DNA from: Paguma larvata
Taxonomy: Eukaryota > Chordata > Mammalia > Carnivora > Viverridae
DNA: 64,000 bases
Reading direction: 5' to 3'
NCBI GenBank assembly: GCA_030068075.1
Contig: CM057828.1
Span: 109,722,699-109,786,698 of the forward strand
The notes below the pieces were generated by a model that did not search any database, was not told the origin of the DNA, and saw nothing but the letters and a program-made list of their open reading frames with translations. Below, in pieces: positions 28,945 through 41,825 of this stretch (position 1 is its first letter; each line of letters opens with the position of its first letter). The position numbers and the translations under genes are program-made.

Positions 28945-29400
28945 TCTTTTATAATGTGATTTCCTGGGCCAAGAAATAAAACCTATTTTCTCTCCTCTTG
29001 ATATGGACTGGTCTCGTGACCTGTTTTGACCAAGAGAATGTGCAGAAGCGATTCTGAGTTACTCATGAATCTGGGCCTTAAAAGAGCTCCGGCTTCTGCC
29101 TTTGCCTTTCGGAACATTTCTTCTTGGAATCTGGCTATCCTATTGTGAGGGAGCCCAATTAACATCACAGAGAAGCATCCTTAAGAAGAACTAAGGACCA
29201 AGGGCCAGCAACCTGAATCCACTGCCGGTCATGCGAGGGGGGCATTTTAGTCTGCCTTGCCTTCCCAGCACTGCGAGGAAAGCCACACGAGGCAGAAGAT
29301 TCACCCAGTCAACCCTTAAAATGAGAAATAATAAATTACTATTGTTTTAACCACTAAACCTTAGAGTGGTTTGTTATGAAGCAACTGATAAGTAAAACAC
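28945..29400 (+). mobile_element. MaLR-type LTR (MLT1-like) remnant
   Basis: The interior has GGTCTCGTGACCTGTTTTGA and CCAAGAGAATGTGCAGAAG. The end has TTGTTTTAACCACTAAACCT and GTGGTTTGTTATGAAGCAAC, typical of the 3' part of MaLR solo LTRs. It is non-coding; this relic carries no viral gene. Confidence 0.7.
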
Positions 29401-29540
29401 TATTTCCCTTAAAAATGTATTTCAACAATACCAGTGTCAGCACTTAAATGACCAATAAAACCCAAAAAATATTTGGTTTCTGTGATTGAAATAAAATTGT
29501 GAAAAACCATAATAAAGCCCAAGTTTTAAGAATCACTATG

Positions 29541-29757
29541 GCTTTGGGAACCTAGGTGGCTCAGACAGTTAAGTGTCCAACTCTTGATTTCAGCTCAGGT
29601 CATGATCTCAGGGTTTGTGAGTTCAAGCCCTGCACTGGGCTCCACACAGACAATGCAGAGACTTCTTGGGATTCTCTCCCTCTCTCTCTGCCCCTCCCAC
29701 GCCCGCTCTTTCTCTCTCTCAAAATAAATAAATAAATAAATTTAAAACAAAACAAAA
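29541..29757 (+). mobile_element. Can-SINE (felid type)
   Basis: The head GGGAACCTAGGTGGCTCAGA, the B-box area GTGAGTTCAAGCCCTGCACT, a CT-rich block and the tail (AAAT)n are in order. Confidence 0.94.
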
Positions 29758-29759
29758 GG

Positions 29760-31320
29760 TTACATTTAGTTTAAATAAAAAACCAGTGTGGTTCAATGCT
29801 TAAAATCACAATGTGTCATAAAATGACACGGACTACTTATGGATAAAGTTAAATACTGACTGAATCACTAAAGTCTTACAATACGAAAATAAGAAGGCAT
29901 CACTTTAAGTTCAAAAAAGACAAATAGGTAACAAAGCAGAGTTTGGTTATATCAAAATAGATAATCCAGATTAAATTTCTTAGCCTATGTATTATAGATT
30001 ACTGTCATATGAAGAATAGCATACAATAAAATATACAGCTCTGAATTATACTAAACATAACATTTTATCTTATTCAGAAACTTCTCCAAAGAAGAATTAA
30101 AATATCAACACACTGAAGAAGGAGCAAAATATCAAATATTCATAAATATTTCCAGTTGACAGATTCTGGGTTACAATCTACTGTCTTACGTTAAATTTCT
30201 GTTATATGAAAGTATTGTTATGCCATGAAATATGGGGAATACAAATTTCAAAAAATACTTTTAGATACTCTTAGGGATATCAGGTGCTAACTTATTACAA
30301 AAAATAAGAATGTAGTTGATTTATGAAAGATAACCATCATCTCCAGTGGTGTCACTGCCAAAGAGATTATTAGGATAGACAGAGAATTACTTTGATCCAA
30401 TAAAACAGAGTCTCTTATGATTTAAACAGCAGAGAGAAAATAATCTGGCATAATTCCTACTTTGGTGCTGTAATAAAAGGTAGAAAAATGGAATTTCACA
30501 TATTTAATATAATCTTATAGTTCTTACAAAATAAACAATTCTAAAATAGCACATAAGGAATAAAAATAATTCTCATGCTTTACCAAACTAACTCTATATC
30601 ATTTAATCTAGTTAAAAAGGTTTCCGAAAAACTAGAAGAAATTCAATGATTTACTCAATTTTAAAACTCAATTTTACTGTGAGGCACACACTATGGAAGA
30701 TACTATAACCAAAAAGAAAAATGTATTTTGCTAAAAGGAATTCCCAAGGCAACTTTACCATAAGGGTAAGGTCTAACGATTTATAACTACTACATATCTT
30801 TTCAGTTGCTACTGGGGAGTACACATTTAAAACAGATTCTTCATTTTCTTAGGTTGACCTCAGATATTCAGCAAACATTAAGGTTGCAGCGATGCCCAAG
30901 CCCTTGCACATTCACACAAAGTTACTCTTTGGCTGTAAAGGATCCTTTTAAAAGAGAGAAAGTGAATATAATGGAGGAGAAAGGAACTGGGGAGGAAGAA
31001 AAAGCCGCTTTTGTGCCATATGAATTATTTATTCAGTCAAGCAATGAACTCACTATTTCCAACTCTAACAATCTATCAGAGAACTCTAAATAGTGAACTC
31101 AAAGAGTAATAAAGTTTAAAAACTATCACTGCTTAGCAAGCTTGATTTTTTCTACTTGAAAATATTTTTAACTTTGTAAATTATATTTTTTCACAGTAAT
31201 TTATATTTCTAATTTATAAGTTTTATAAATCAGATGAGAAGTGTCAATTTTTAAAATAGACCAAAGTATCAGTTAATAACTTTCACCACAGGATATTAGG
31301 AATTAACAATTTTTTTGTTT
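29760..31320. other. Unclassified AT-rich intron
   Basis: An open frame of 95 codons (30806-31093) has no recognisable protein similarity, no splice context and neighbours of intronic composition. Nothing else is seen. Confidence 0.5.
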
Positions 31321-31321
31321 T

Positions 31322-31537
31322 TAGTTCTTTAAAATTATTATTTATTCTTGAGAGAGAGAGAGAGAGAGAGAGCGCATGAGCAGGGGAGGGGCAGAGAGTG
31401 AGACACAGAATCTGAAGCAGGCTCTATGATCTGAGCTGTCAGCATAGAGCCCAACACGGGGCCCAAGCTCACGAACCGTGAGATCATGACCTGAGCCATA
31501 GTCAGATGCTTAACTGACTGAGCCACCCAGCCCCTAT
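31322..31537 (-). mobile_element. Can-SINE (felid type)
   Basis: The minus-strand head at the right end reads GGGCTGGGTGGCTCAGTCAG. The plus strand begins with a T-rich tail and a (GA)n run at 31350-31372. Confidence 0.94.
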
Positions 31538-32337
31538 TTCTTTGTTACTCTTAATTTAGGAACCCAATTGCAAAAGCACTCATTTATCAACCTTTTTACT
31601 ACTACTACTATTATTTGTGTGTGCTTAATAATTAAATATCTTAAAGTTCAAGGAAATCTTTCTCCACTGGTGATAATGTCATCGAGATCTGTTTTACAGA
31701 AATCTCTCTGGTTCTTGATAAGCACAGCCAAGTTAGAGTCAGATTTCCCTCACAACCATTAATGATTTTTGGTTGCCTAAATTATTAATAGAGATTAAGC
31801 CTTTGAATAAAGGCAGAGATAAGGTACTTGTTTCCTGAAAAGAGAAATAATCAGGTTTAATCTATGCCCATCACCTTCTCTTACATATTTGAGATGATGC
31901 AGAATTTTTGCCCCCTTTCTCATCACAAAATAATTTACTCTAGAAACATGAAAATACTTTGCCTTTTGTGTGAATGTCTGAATCTTAAATTCTCTTTTTG
32001 GCTTGGATGGAGACATTTGTAACCTATAACCCCCACATAGAATGCAATTTCTTTTGAAAAGTTACACATAAATCCTTAAACTTTCATTCTCTATTTAAAA
32101 TTGTTTGAAAACCGGTAAGTCTCAACGGAAGTGTCTATAATTTCAGTGGATTGTATTCTTTGTCAGATAAAACACCCAAATAGTAAGACTAGTATCTTGT
32201 CCATTTGGTCTAGCTTCCTCCCTGGCCCAGGTACATTGGATTCTCCCTGCTTCTGTTTTCCTTTCAGACAAATCATCTGGTAAAACAGCGGCACTAATCC
32301 TTGTTTAACCCCTCCCCCCTTTTTTCACAGAATGAGA

Positions 32338-32490
32338 ATCAGAGCTGGGAGAGTACTTAGAATTCATCTAGATTTACGGTGAGGAAACTGAGGTCCACAC
32401 AAGTGATGTTATTAATCCAGATACCCATAATTAGTTTGTGGCATAGCACAGGTTAGAAGCCTTGTTTCCAGACACCATCTGGTGCTCTCT
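32338..32490 (-). mobile_element. MIR-like ancient SINE fragment
   Basis: It contains GGTGAGGAAACTGAGGTCCA and a decayed GGCATAGCACAGGTTAGAAG, the reverse order of a MIR-type element. Confidence 0.55.
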
Positions 32491-32544
32491 GCTCCGTGTC
32501 TTCACCAACCTCCCAAAAGGATCCCGGAATTCATACTGAGGAGC

Positions 32545-32800
32545 ATAAAACAGATAAAGCCTTTTGGAAAGCACTTTAGCAATATGTACCATGAGGCTTA
32601 AAAGGGTTTGCCCAGTAATTCCACTCCTGGGATTCTATCTTGGGATAAATTGTCAGATAAGCTTTATATACAAATATTCTTATCAGGTATTTATAATAAG
32701 AAAAACATTTAAGAAAATATATAGCCAATAATAAGTGGAGGTGGTATGTTTACTAAAAGAACAATAATGGAGCAATTTGAAATGTTTATTAAAATTTTAC
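32545..32800 (+). mobile_element. Old L1 3' ORF2 fragment
   Basis: The text TTGCCCAGTAATTCCACTCC followed by TGGGATTCTATCTTGGGATA matches the L1 ORF2 3' region. The right limit is unclear. Confidence 0.6.
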
Positions 32801-34164
32801 AGTAGCGTTATAAAAGGCACTTTCTTATGTTAAGTGGTGTTGTGTATGTGCAGAGGGAGACAACTTAAAAAACTTATGAATGTACGCAAAACAAGTGTTC
32901 TCAAACAAATCCTTAGCTCTCCATTGAGTGACATTTATTCGATTACATTAAGACTGACAGAAATAAGAGAGGAATTTTATTTTAAATAAGAAGAGATAAG
33001 AGAGAAAAAATGATCTCTAATAGATACAGTTGCCTTATTTTTTTTAATTGGCATCGCACAGTTCATTTTCTTTGTCTATCACTTTATAGGGAACAAAAAC
33101 CTGCACTGATAATCACTGCAGACTGAAAATAAATTTCCTAGAACCTAAATAAAAAAAAACCTCAAGGCCCTCCTTAGCTAAAGCTGAACTGCATTTCACT
33201 TAGGAGAATTGGGAATCTTCAAGTGATTTGAGAAGTGTTTTTAAGTCCTCTATTAACCACTAAATATCCTTTATCAAAGCTTCTAGTGATCTTCGATAGA
33301 GGCCTTTCAAAAATCTCACTCTTAAAAATCTATAAATCTTGTCTAATCTTAACCCCAAGTTTGGGGCTGAACTAGGAGAGTCTGAGGACAGAAAAACATT
33401 CTGTGCATCTATCATCAATCAGGCAGTGCAGGAAAAAAAAGTGCAAAGGATATTCATACTATTTAAGACTCCAAAGTCTCTGATCACATTTATTTATTCT
33501 GTAACCTATAGTGAAAGAAGACCTGATAACTGACATTACTGAACATGCATGACATGTGGCAGAAACAGGACCCCAATGGGACTTATGTGAAAGTTGACAA
33601 GATTTATTAAGCTATAAAAGCTTCTTTTTATAACCAGATAAAAAGACAGTAAAAAATGTTTATTTTTTCTAACAGATGTTTTTTTCTATTTTAGTTACTG
33701 TTTCACTACTTTCTTCAGTAAGCGTTCTGTTCTTGGTTTACCAAGACATATTAGATAAAAACATTCAAATGCCTTATCTACCTCAAAAAGAGAAAAAGGA
33801 AAATGGATATGTAGAAGTTCCATTTACACGTTTATTTTTTGCCAAAAGAAATAGTTACTCCCAAACCCATTTAATTTAAGCTAGATTATTAAGGACAACT
33901 GATAAAACATCTAAAAAGGCATTATTTCAGTCAAATTTTAAGTAATAAACTCACATCATTCTATCTTTATTTCGGGTCTAAGATTTCTATATATCAACAA
34001 CCCTCTTACACTCTCTTGCTATTAAGTCTCCCTAACTAGGATTCTGAAAAACTGTCTAGTTCCTAAAAATAACCTGAAGTAGTTGAAACACCCAGGATGG
34101 CAAATTTCCCGTAATTCCGATTTGTAGGAAGGTCAGAGTCTCTCACAGAAGTCACAGAAGTGTT

Positions 34165-34400
34165 TCTTCAGAAACTAAGTAGCTGAGATCCAGTGAACAA
34201 ACTAAAGTTAACTAGCAGTTCTGTCATATGGTCGCCTGTAACCTCCTTACATTTTAACAATTACTGTTCCCACTTTTAACCAACTAAACACAGTAAGGAG
34301 ATTGTACCTTCTGCCGCAAACTAGCTCTGTGAACGACACAAAATCATGTAACTTTCTGAGCTTCTCAGTTCCTTTCTATAAAATGATCAGACCAAGTGGG
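34165..34400 (+). repeat. Unclassified duplicated segment, copy A
   Basis: It aligns with 35592-35815. In the best part (34223-34266 against 35655-35698), 38 of 44 bases match without gaps. It may be an old interspersed repeat family; its right end has a MIR-like flavour. Confidence 0.6.
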
Positions 34401-35591
34401 TTTAAGTTCCTTCCAGTTTAAAAATCTGTATTTCATTTCTCTCAGTCTTTTTCAATTCCTTTTCAAAAGTGATAAGGCACTTGGAGTAAAGGAAAGCGTT
34501 CTCACCTTTCTGTGACAGCCTGCACAGAAAAGTTTTCTGGGCTTTCCTAGCATTTTCAAAACACTCCTTAAGATCTAGAGAAGTTGACTTCCCTGGTAAC
34601 ATGATGATTCCTGTAAATGAATGAGGTTGTCTCTGCTAACAACCTTTGGATCACCCTCCTGGTCCCTAAGGTCTTCTGCTTAGTCAAGATAAGTGCCATC
34701 ACCCATAACAGGGTTTCTCTCCCATATAAGGTGTTAAGATTTTGTTTTGTTTTGTCTTTATACATTTTTGGGAAACATCAAGGCTTCTGGAAAGTCGCTT
34801 TGTACAGCTGGACAACCTATAGCACACTGGGTCTATATTCACCATATTAACTAAAGAATGTGACAAACTTAGAGAAAAAAATTAATTTTCGGTTATCAGT
34901 TTACTTTCCTGTAACTAAAACAATTCTGAAGGGTGAAAGTAATGTTTCTATTTTAAATAGCCTTAACAGAACTTATTATATTATATAATACAAACCCCCA
35001 AAACTGTTTTCATTTATCACAATGTATGATTTAATCTTCAGCTAAATAAATTTATAGATAAATGGTATGACTTCAAGCCCTGTAAATGAAAATACCAGTC
35101 CACAAAAATGCCTAAATGGTTTAGTGAAACGCCTATGGATTTGTATATTTAGCATGTTACTGGTTAATCTGGGCTTAACCACCTCCACAACTCACTTCTC
35201 CCCCCACCAAATTATTAAAATCCAAGTAATTTCTTTTGGTAGAAAACATCTTCTATATTCTAGTCAAATATAGACAGATCTTTAAATACTTTGATTTTCT
35301 ATATTCTATAATATCAAAATCATTGGACACTACTTCCTGTAATACTTTGCATTAATTTAAGTTTCAATATTTCTTTATTGAATCTGTTAAAAGATCATAT
35401 AATCACTAAGCACTGATTCAGTAAAACAACCAAAAAAAAAATTACTTAAGTTCTCAAGCATTCCATGACTCCAGCTCAGTATGTTCAAAATAACTCTGAA
35501 AAAGTCTAAATGTCCAAGTTAGCAAGAAATTTCCTACAATCTTCATCTAAAAGGGGGTAAGGGTCTTTTCACCCCAGGCACTGAATGGAGC

Positions 35592-35815
35592 TTTTCTTCC
35601 GAAACATAATGCCTGAGGTACAGAGAGCAAACTGTAAAGGTAACTGGTTCTTTTGTCATATGGTTCCCTACAACCTTCTTACATTTTAACAATTAATGAC
35701 TGTTTACAGCTTATAATCATTATAACAAGTAAGATTTAAGTAGCTTCTGCTCCTTAAAGTCATGTGAGCCTAAGCATTTTCCTGATTTTCAAACAGATGA
35801 TCGGAACCTAACTGA
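35592..35815 (+). repeat. Unclassified duplicated segment, copy B
   Basis: This is the partner of the segment at 34165-34400, in the same orientation and about 1.43 kb away. Shared anchors include GTCATATGG and TTACATTTTAACAATTA. Confidence 0.6.
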
Positions 35816-37844
35816 GAAAGTTAAAAAGAATAAGATCCACGAATTTTCAATTTTCATTACTATAAAATTAAAATACTAATTTAATACTAAATATTTTAAG
35901 TATATTTATATTTAAGTACGTTTTATATTTTAGAGTTAACAAAATTTACATAGAAAAACACATAAACAATTTATACTATACACATACTTGAACACGATAA
36001 ACCTCTTATGATATTAACTACCATGAGACAATCTAATCTCCCTTACTGTTAATGGAAAAGTGAGATACTTCCAAATATAGTGTCTTGACTTAATTTGTCA
36101 GTTAACGTGCCCATAGCAGGGTACTTGGATCAAACGGGAACCATAAGTGTTAGTCAGGAACCCACCTAGTCTGCTTTTACTAACGTATGGAAATCAACAG
36201 GGCCCAGTGAGGCTGCAGGGAAAGTATGAAGAAGATAGCAAGTCCACCTCAACTTGCACTTTCTCCTCAGAAAGGACTGTCACCCCACCCCCAACAAATC
36301 TCTATAACAGAAAAAGATAAACGTGGCGATTATGCCAAGTTGACCCCAAGCTTTGTTCTCCTCCTCAAGGCACATTCAGCAAAAAGATCTAAACACACAT
36401 CTGATTTGACAAGCATTTAGGTTTACAAAGAAGGAGGTGAAAGTGAAATCATACTTGATGCATTCATGGGTTCTGTGTCAAAGGTCATGTAGCAGTATTT
36501 CAGTGACTGCTTAGTAAGATCTGAAGTGGGCAAAACATAGAGAACCATAAAACACAGTATATTTGCTCTAAATGGCACCTTGGAAATCATCTCTTCCAAC
36601 CTTTTCATTATACAAACATATTTTATAACATACTTGATTAACTCTGTGAATTTCCTAAGAGCTATTCAGAGGGTGATACTTATTTGTGGGAAACACCCAT
36701 ACATATACCCACGAAAGGATCATGGGGTATAACTACACAACTGCAAAATGAAAAATTATTTAATCCTAAGTCTATGCTTTAAACTAATATAAATTATTAA
36801 ATTTTAGGTTTAACACACTCTATTAATAAATTACTGGATTTTTATGTTTTTCTGAAGGAAAATACTCAAGGACAGAAATTACAATGCTATCAAAATATAT
36901 GAAAAAAATTAGAGCCTTTTAAAGTAAATAAAATAGGAGATTGAATAATCTTTCTAAAATGAACCAGGATTGATTCCTCAGGTTATTCAAACATTCTGAA
37001 ATGTTCGACTTAAAATGTTAGCTATAACTTAGTGCTAAAATAAATTTTACTTTTTTTCTCTGCCACAATGTAATGTAGAAAGAAAGAAAGCTCTCAAGAG
37101 CTTCTTGAAACAAAAGCATTCAAAAAGAGACTTGGGGGCGGGGGAGGGTAAAAGGGTCAGCAAGGGAACTGGGAACAAATGACAATGCACTGGGCAGGGG
37201 CGGGAGATTTAGAAGAGCAAGTGCATTTTGTTTTTACCATCTTTGGGATGTGTGCTCAACAGCCACCAAACAAAAAGCGGTGAGTCGTGCTGCTATAAAC
37301 TCAAAAATTTTGTTCTATATTAAGAAAAGCGTGGAAGGTTGTTTTGCAGAGGATAAATGTAACATATAGAATTCAATCTTAAGTGCAGCTGGAATACCAG
37401 GCAAATTTTTAAACATTTATATTTATATTCTGAGTGCTTTCAAAGTTTTCCAACAAGATCATCCAAATGACATTCATCTATTCCACTACTGCTCCTCATC
37501 TACACAACTCCATATAATACCTCTTTATTTATTGAAGACTGTATCATAACTTCATTTCAACCCAAACTTCTACTATGTTCTTAGAATCTTTCAACATCTA
37601 CGAATACACCCACAGAACTTACAATGAACATTTACTCAACTCTATTTCTAAAACCCGACCCTTTCTCGTCACCCAGAACTATCTCCACCTCAACAAACTG
37701 TGAACTCCAACACGTTACTCTCTGACCAGACTTCCTCTTCTGTATGTCCCATGCCTTCATTTCTACTATACCCCATAGAGCTCTCTGGTTCTAGAATCCC
37801 TCAGGTTTTTTACCAGGTCCCTCTCCTAGACACAGGTCCTTCCC

Positions 37845-38115
37845 TACCACCTCTGCCACTAAATAGCATAAATTAATTAACCTCTCCTTACCCAGTTTCC
37901 ATATCTGTATAATAATGTTCTTCATCTTTATTCAGCAAGTATTTGAGCCCATTCTGTGTGTTAGGCACTGAGAATACAGACAGAGAACAAAATAAACTTC
38001 TGGCTTAGTGGAACTTACATTCTAGGACTGAGGTTTTACTAGGCTGGTTGTGAGGATTAAATGAGCTAATATTTATAAAGAATAATGCACAACACATAAT
38101 ATGCAACATTTGTTA
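37845..38115 (+). mobile_element. MIR element interrupted by another old repeat
   Basis: The MIR halves (AACCTCTCCTTACCCAGTTT at left, GTTGTGAGGATTAAATGAGC at right) are separated by a segment with AGTATTTGAGCCCATTCTGT and GTGGAACTTACATTCTAGG, a different common mammalian repeat. Confidence 0.7.
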
Positions 38116-38299
38116 TAGCTTATCATTTAAACTGCTCTAAATTCAACACTTTAATCTCCCTAAACTCGTAACTTTTCACTGTACCAGTCTGGTAAAATCT
38201 GTCTTAGACAAATTCTGCATTCTGAACTCCACCACTTATTTAGGCTACAGAGGGCATGTAAGTAAATCACAACTATATTGATTTGTTCCATTAAAAATG

Positions 38300-39715
38300 T
38301 GTAGTTTCTAGTCTCAGCTGGCTGAGATCCACAGGCTGGCTCACTGATTCTTTCATCTGTTTTTGGTTAGCTCCTTCTCTCCTTCGTAGGGCTTCTTTCT
38401 CTTTGCTTGACTCGGAAACATTGAGCCTCACCAAGATCTTGTCTTCTGCCTTATTTTATTTTCTTCTCAGCCCATATATGTGGTCCCATGGTTTCCAGCC
38501 CAGAGCCCCCAGTCACATCCCATGGCATCAGAGTCAAAAGGTCAATCGCCTTATTGGACCTCCCACACTAGAACTAGATATTTCACTACCATCTCAAAAT
38601 ATCCAAAACTAATTTCCTTACCTTCTAAATTGATCCTTACTCATGTATTCTCTCTTTGTTTTGTGTCATCACTACCCATGCAGTTGCCCCAACTAGGAAC
38701 TCTGGACTTAAACTTGTCTACTTCTCCCCCATTGGCCATTTCCAAGTATCAAGTACTAACGAATTTACAATTTACCAACAACAAATGTAAGGAGTCTAAA
38801 ATGTTTCCTTTTCTCCATTTCCATCAATAGAGCCCTACTTTAAGCCCCCATCAGCTCCTGTTTAGTCAACTGCTTCACAAATGCCTTCGCTGCCTCCAAT
38901 CTTTTCCCCTTAAATTTATCATTCACAACAGCTACCGGAGTATTCTATTAAACCTAACTACAATCAAATCAGGTCCCTGCTTAAAAGTCTTCAACAGCTT
39001 CACAAAGCCTAGAATTAGAGAAGCTCAAGCTCTTAAACAAGGCATAAAAAACCCTCCATGATCTGGTCCTATACCTCTCCATCATTCTTTTTTTTTTTTT
39101 TTTTAATGTTTATTTATTTTTGAAGGAGAGAGAGACAGAATGTGAGTGGGGGAGAGGCAGAGAGACGCAAACAGAAATCAAAGCAGGTTCCAGGCTTTGG
39201 GCTCTCAGCACAGAGCCCAATACAGGGCTCGAACCCATGAACCATGAGATAGTGACCTGAGCCGAAGTTGGATGCTCAACTGGTCAACACTGAGTCACCC
39301 AGGCGCCCCCTCCCCATCATTCTCTGTCCCTTATATATACTCCTACAACACACATATACTTATACTTCCAGAATACATCATGTTTCTTATTAATGTGCCT
39401 TTGCTTCTGTTCTCCCCTAGTTGGTTCTTTGCTCCCATTCCCATTTCCCTCACCTCTATTCTCTTTCTCTGATCCTTTAGCATACAGTTCAGACATGATC
39501 TCTTCTTGTAATGCTTTCTGTGATCATTCTTCCCACTTCTCTATATTAGTGACTGTGCTGTATTACAAGTATCTGTTTTTGTGATTCCATCCATATCTGT
39601 GAGCTCTGTAAGTGTAGAACACCAGTTTTATCCAGCATTGTATCTCTAGCAATTAGCACAGTGACTACAATACGGTAGGCCATCGTTAAATGTTTGTTAC
39701 ATTATACTAGCTTAT
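38300..39715 (+). mobile_element. Long L2 element interrupted by a SINE
   Basis: L2 text can be followed in order: CCATCTCAAAATATCCAAAA, CAGGTCCCTGCTTAAAAGTC, CCTCCATGATCTGGTCCTAT, then after the SINE TCAGACATGATCTCTTCTTG and GTGAGCTCTGTAAGTGTAGA. It ends near TCGTTAAATGTTTGTTAC. Reading frames are broken; the short open frames here are relics. Confidence 0.8.
39089..39313 (-). mobile_element. Can-SINE inserted in the L2
   Basis: The minus-strand head is GGGGCGCCTGGGTGACTCAG. A target duplication CCATCATTCT is present at 39079-39088 and 39314-39323, so it inserted after the L2 was in place. Confidence 0.95.
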
Positions 39716-40504
39716 CTCATACCAAGAATAAGTCATCAAGTACCAAATTGTAAAGTTATACAAAACTGAAAATGAAAAGTTAGGTGATTTATTTATCTTT
39801 TCTGAATGTTAAGTGCTATTACTAAAATGTTATCACTGGATCTCAAAGATTAGCTGCTGCTCCATCTAACAAAAACTAGACTTTTAAATTGCTATAGTTT
39901 GTCCTCCAAATGGTTTCAAGTCTGTACTAATAGAGTAGATTAATAATTTAAAAAATGTATTCCTAAGTGTTTTGACATCAGAGAGATATCTTGGGCCAAA
40001 GGCAGGATGTATTTGGTAGAGGAAGGGAGTAACAACATGGAGACTTGCAGCCACAGATTAAATAATGTGACCATACTAGCGAACTCATTTGACCCAATTT
40101 TTAAAGGAGAAACAATTAATACAAATTCACATAGTCCTTAAGTTAACACACACAAGTAAATAAAAAGATATAATCAAGAAATACTATTCACTTTCTGAGA
40201 AACATTTCATGAAGATTATTGCCCAAAATCTTGAAGGCTATTCCATGAAGCAATAAGGTATAATATACTCCCTTTGCTATGTTGAGATGGATTAATATAA
40301 ATTAATTTAAAATATATTATATGACCTAGCCTTCCTGGTAGAGAAGTGGGCAAAACAAATACTGGATGTGGATGGGACATTGTTATAATATCCCAGAATT
40401 CTTTGTGAGCATCTCAAATGACCTCTAAAGTGAAGGCTCAAAGTAGGAATAGGGGTTGACCAATGGAAAGACTTCCACGTAATTACAAAACCCTTGAATT
40501 TAGA

Positions 40505-40725
40505 GGGGTGCCTGGGTGGCTCAGTTGGTTAAGCGTCTGACTTCGGCTCAGGTCATGATCTTGCGGTCTGTGAGTTCGAGCCCTGCGTCGGGCTCTGTGC
40601 TGACGGCTCAGAGCCTGGAGCCTGCTTCGGATTCTGTGTCTCCCTCTCTCTCTGCCCCTCCCCTGCTCATACTCTGTCTCTATGTCTTTCAAAAATAAAT
40701 AAACATTAAAAAAATAAAAAAATAA
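40505..40725 (+). mobile_element. Can-SINE, young copy
   Basis: The head GGGTGCCTGGGTGGCTCAGT, the intact B-box area GAGTTCGAGCCCTGCG and the AAAAATAAATAAACATT tail are well preserved. A perfect 13-base duplication CCTTGAATTTAGA flanks it at 40492-40504 and 40726-40738. Low decay suggests recent insertion. Confidence 0.97.
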
Positions 40726-41014
40726 CCTTGAATTTAGATAGAAATTTCTATAAGCAAACATCACATTCTTAGAAGAGTTTGATCCTCAATGATAAAGAAC
40801 CACTGCTCTTAAAGGATTGGTCTGATTCTTCTCTTTACCCCTGGTGCCTCACTTTTGAATATTCCTACTAGCTTCTTCATAAATCACTTACAATTGTCTA
40901 ATTTCATCTATCCATATTCTAACTATTTTAGTATAGGAATTTTCCAAAAGTATCATGTCAACATCCCTGAATATTGCTTTCTTAAATGTATACATGGTAC
41001 TGTTAAACTTTCTG

Positions 41015-41239
41015 ATTTAAAAAAAATTTTAATGTTTGTTTATTTTTGAGAGAGAGAGAGAGAGAAAGAGTACAAGCAGGGTAGGGGCAGAGAGAGAGGG
41101 AAACACAGACTCTGAAACAGGCTTCAGGCTCTAAGCTGTCAGCCCAGAGCCCAACGCGCGGCTCAAACCCATGAACAGTGAGATTGTGACCTGAGCCGAA
41201 GTTTGACCCTTAACTGACTGAGCCCCTCAGACATCCCTA
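41015..41239 (-). mobile_element. Can-SINE (felid type)
   Basis: The plus strand opens with a T/A tail and a (GA)n run; the head is at the right. A target duplication AAACTTTCTG lies at 41005-41014 and 41240-41249, with similar sequence continuing beyond it. Confidence 0.95.
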
Positions 41240-41609
41240 AAACTTTCTGTTTTAAAATTATGACTCCATAAGAAGAAAGAAAGGTCACTATCACTATTTA
41301 TGTATATGGTCATGTATGCAATTAGACTAACAAGTCCTCTTACCTATATACTTTTCTTATCCCATGAATGAATATATGGGCATAAACTTCATTTAAGAGT
41401 AAAAACTAAAATGGTGTCTAAAAATATATCAATTGCTGATATTATTTTTTATATTCTTGGATAAAAGAAAGGGAATTACATAATCATTTCATCATTGTAT
41501 GACAGTATTCTAACAATCTTTAAAAATAGTACCCTATTTATTAAAGAATATTAAAAAAGATGGCATATTCCCCTTAGAGATCTACTTCATATTGTCTTTT
41601 ACAAGGTTA

Positions 41610-41825
41610 AATGCACAGTATGGCCAGGATGCCTACATTTGAATATAAATTCCATTTGTGACCTGAGGCAACTAGGTCTCTCGGTGCCTTAGTTTCCTCA
41701 GCAATACAATAAGGAAACAGTATCTTGCTCATAGGGTTTTCAGATTAAATGAGTTAATATTTTTAAAGTCCTTAGAATAGCGACTGACATAGAAACACTA
41801 CTAAGTGTTTGACAAATAAAACAAA
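41610..41825 (+). mobile_element. MIR element
   Basis: GTGACCTGAGGCAACTAGGT, TGCCTTAGTTTCCTCAGCAA, and GATTAAATGAGTTAATATTT follow the MIR order. Confidence 0.85.

Noticed and set aside
28945..29400. Possible endogenous retrovirus with coding potential
   Set aside because: Only LTR-type sequence is seen, with no internal gag, pol or env region next to it.
29541..29640. Possible tRNA gene in a tRNA-like stretch
   Set aside because: It is the tRNA-derived head of a SINE, followed by the SINE body and A-rich tail; no intact cloverleaf with terminator is present.
30806..31093. 95-codon frame in the intron
   Set aside because: No familiar motif, no flanking splice pattern, and AT-rich intronic surroundings.
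38480..38830. 116-codon frame
   Set aside because: Falls inside an L2 element; it is a remnant or chance frame in a decayed LINE.
40516..40698. Open frame starting MAQLVKRLTSAQ, with similar frames at 31338, 43466 and 51225
   Set aside because: These are translations of the tRNA-like head and body of Can-SINE copies on either strand. The same peptide pattern recurs at each SINE and is not a gene.
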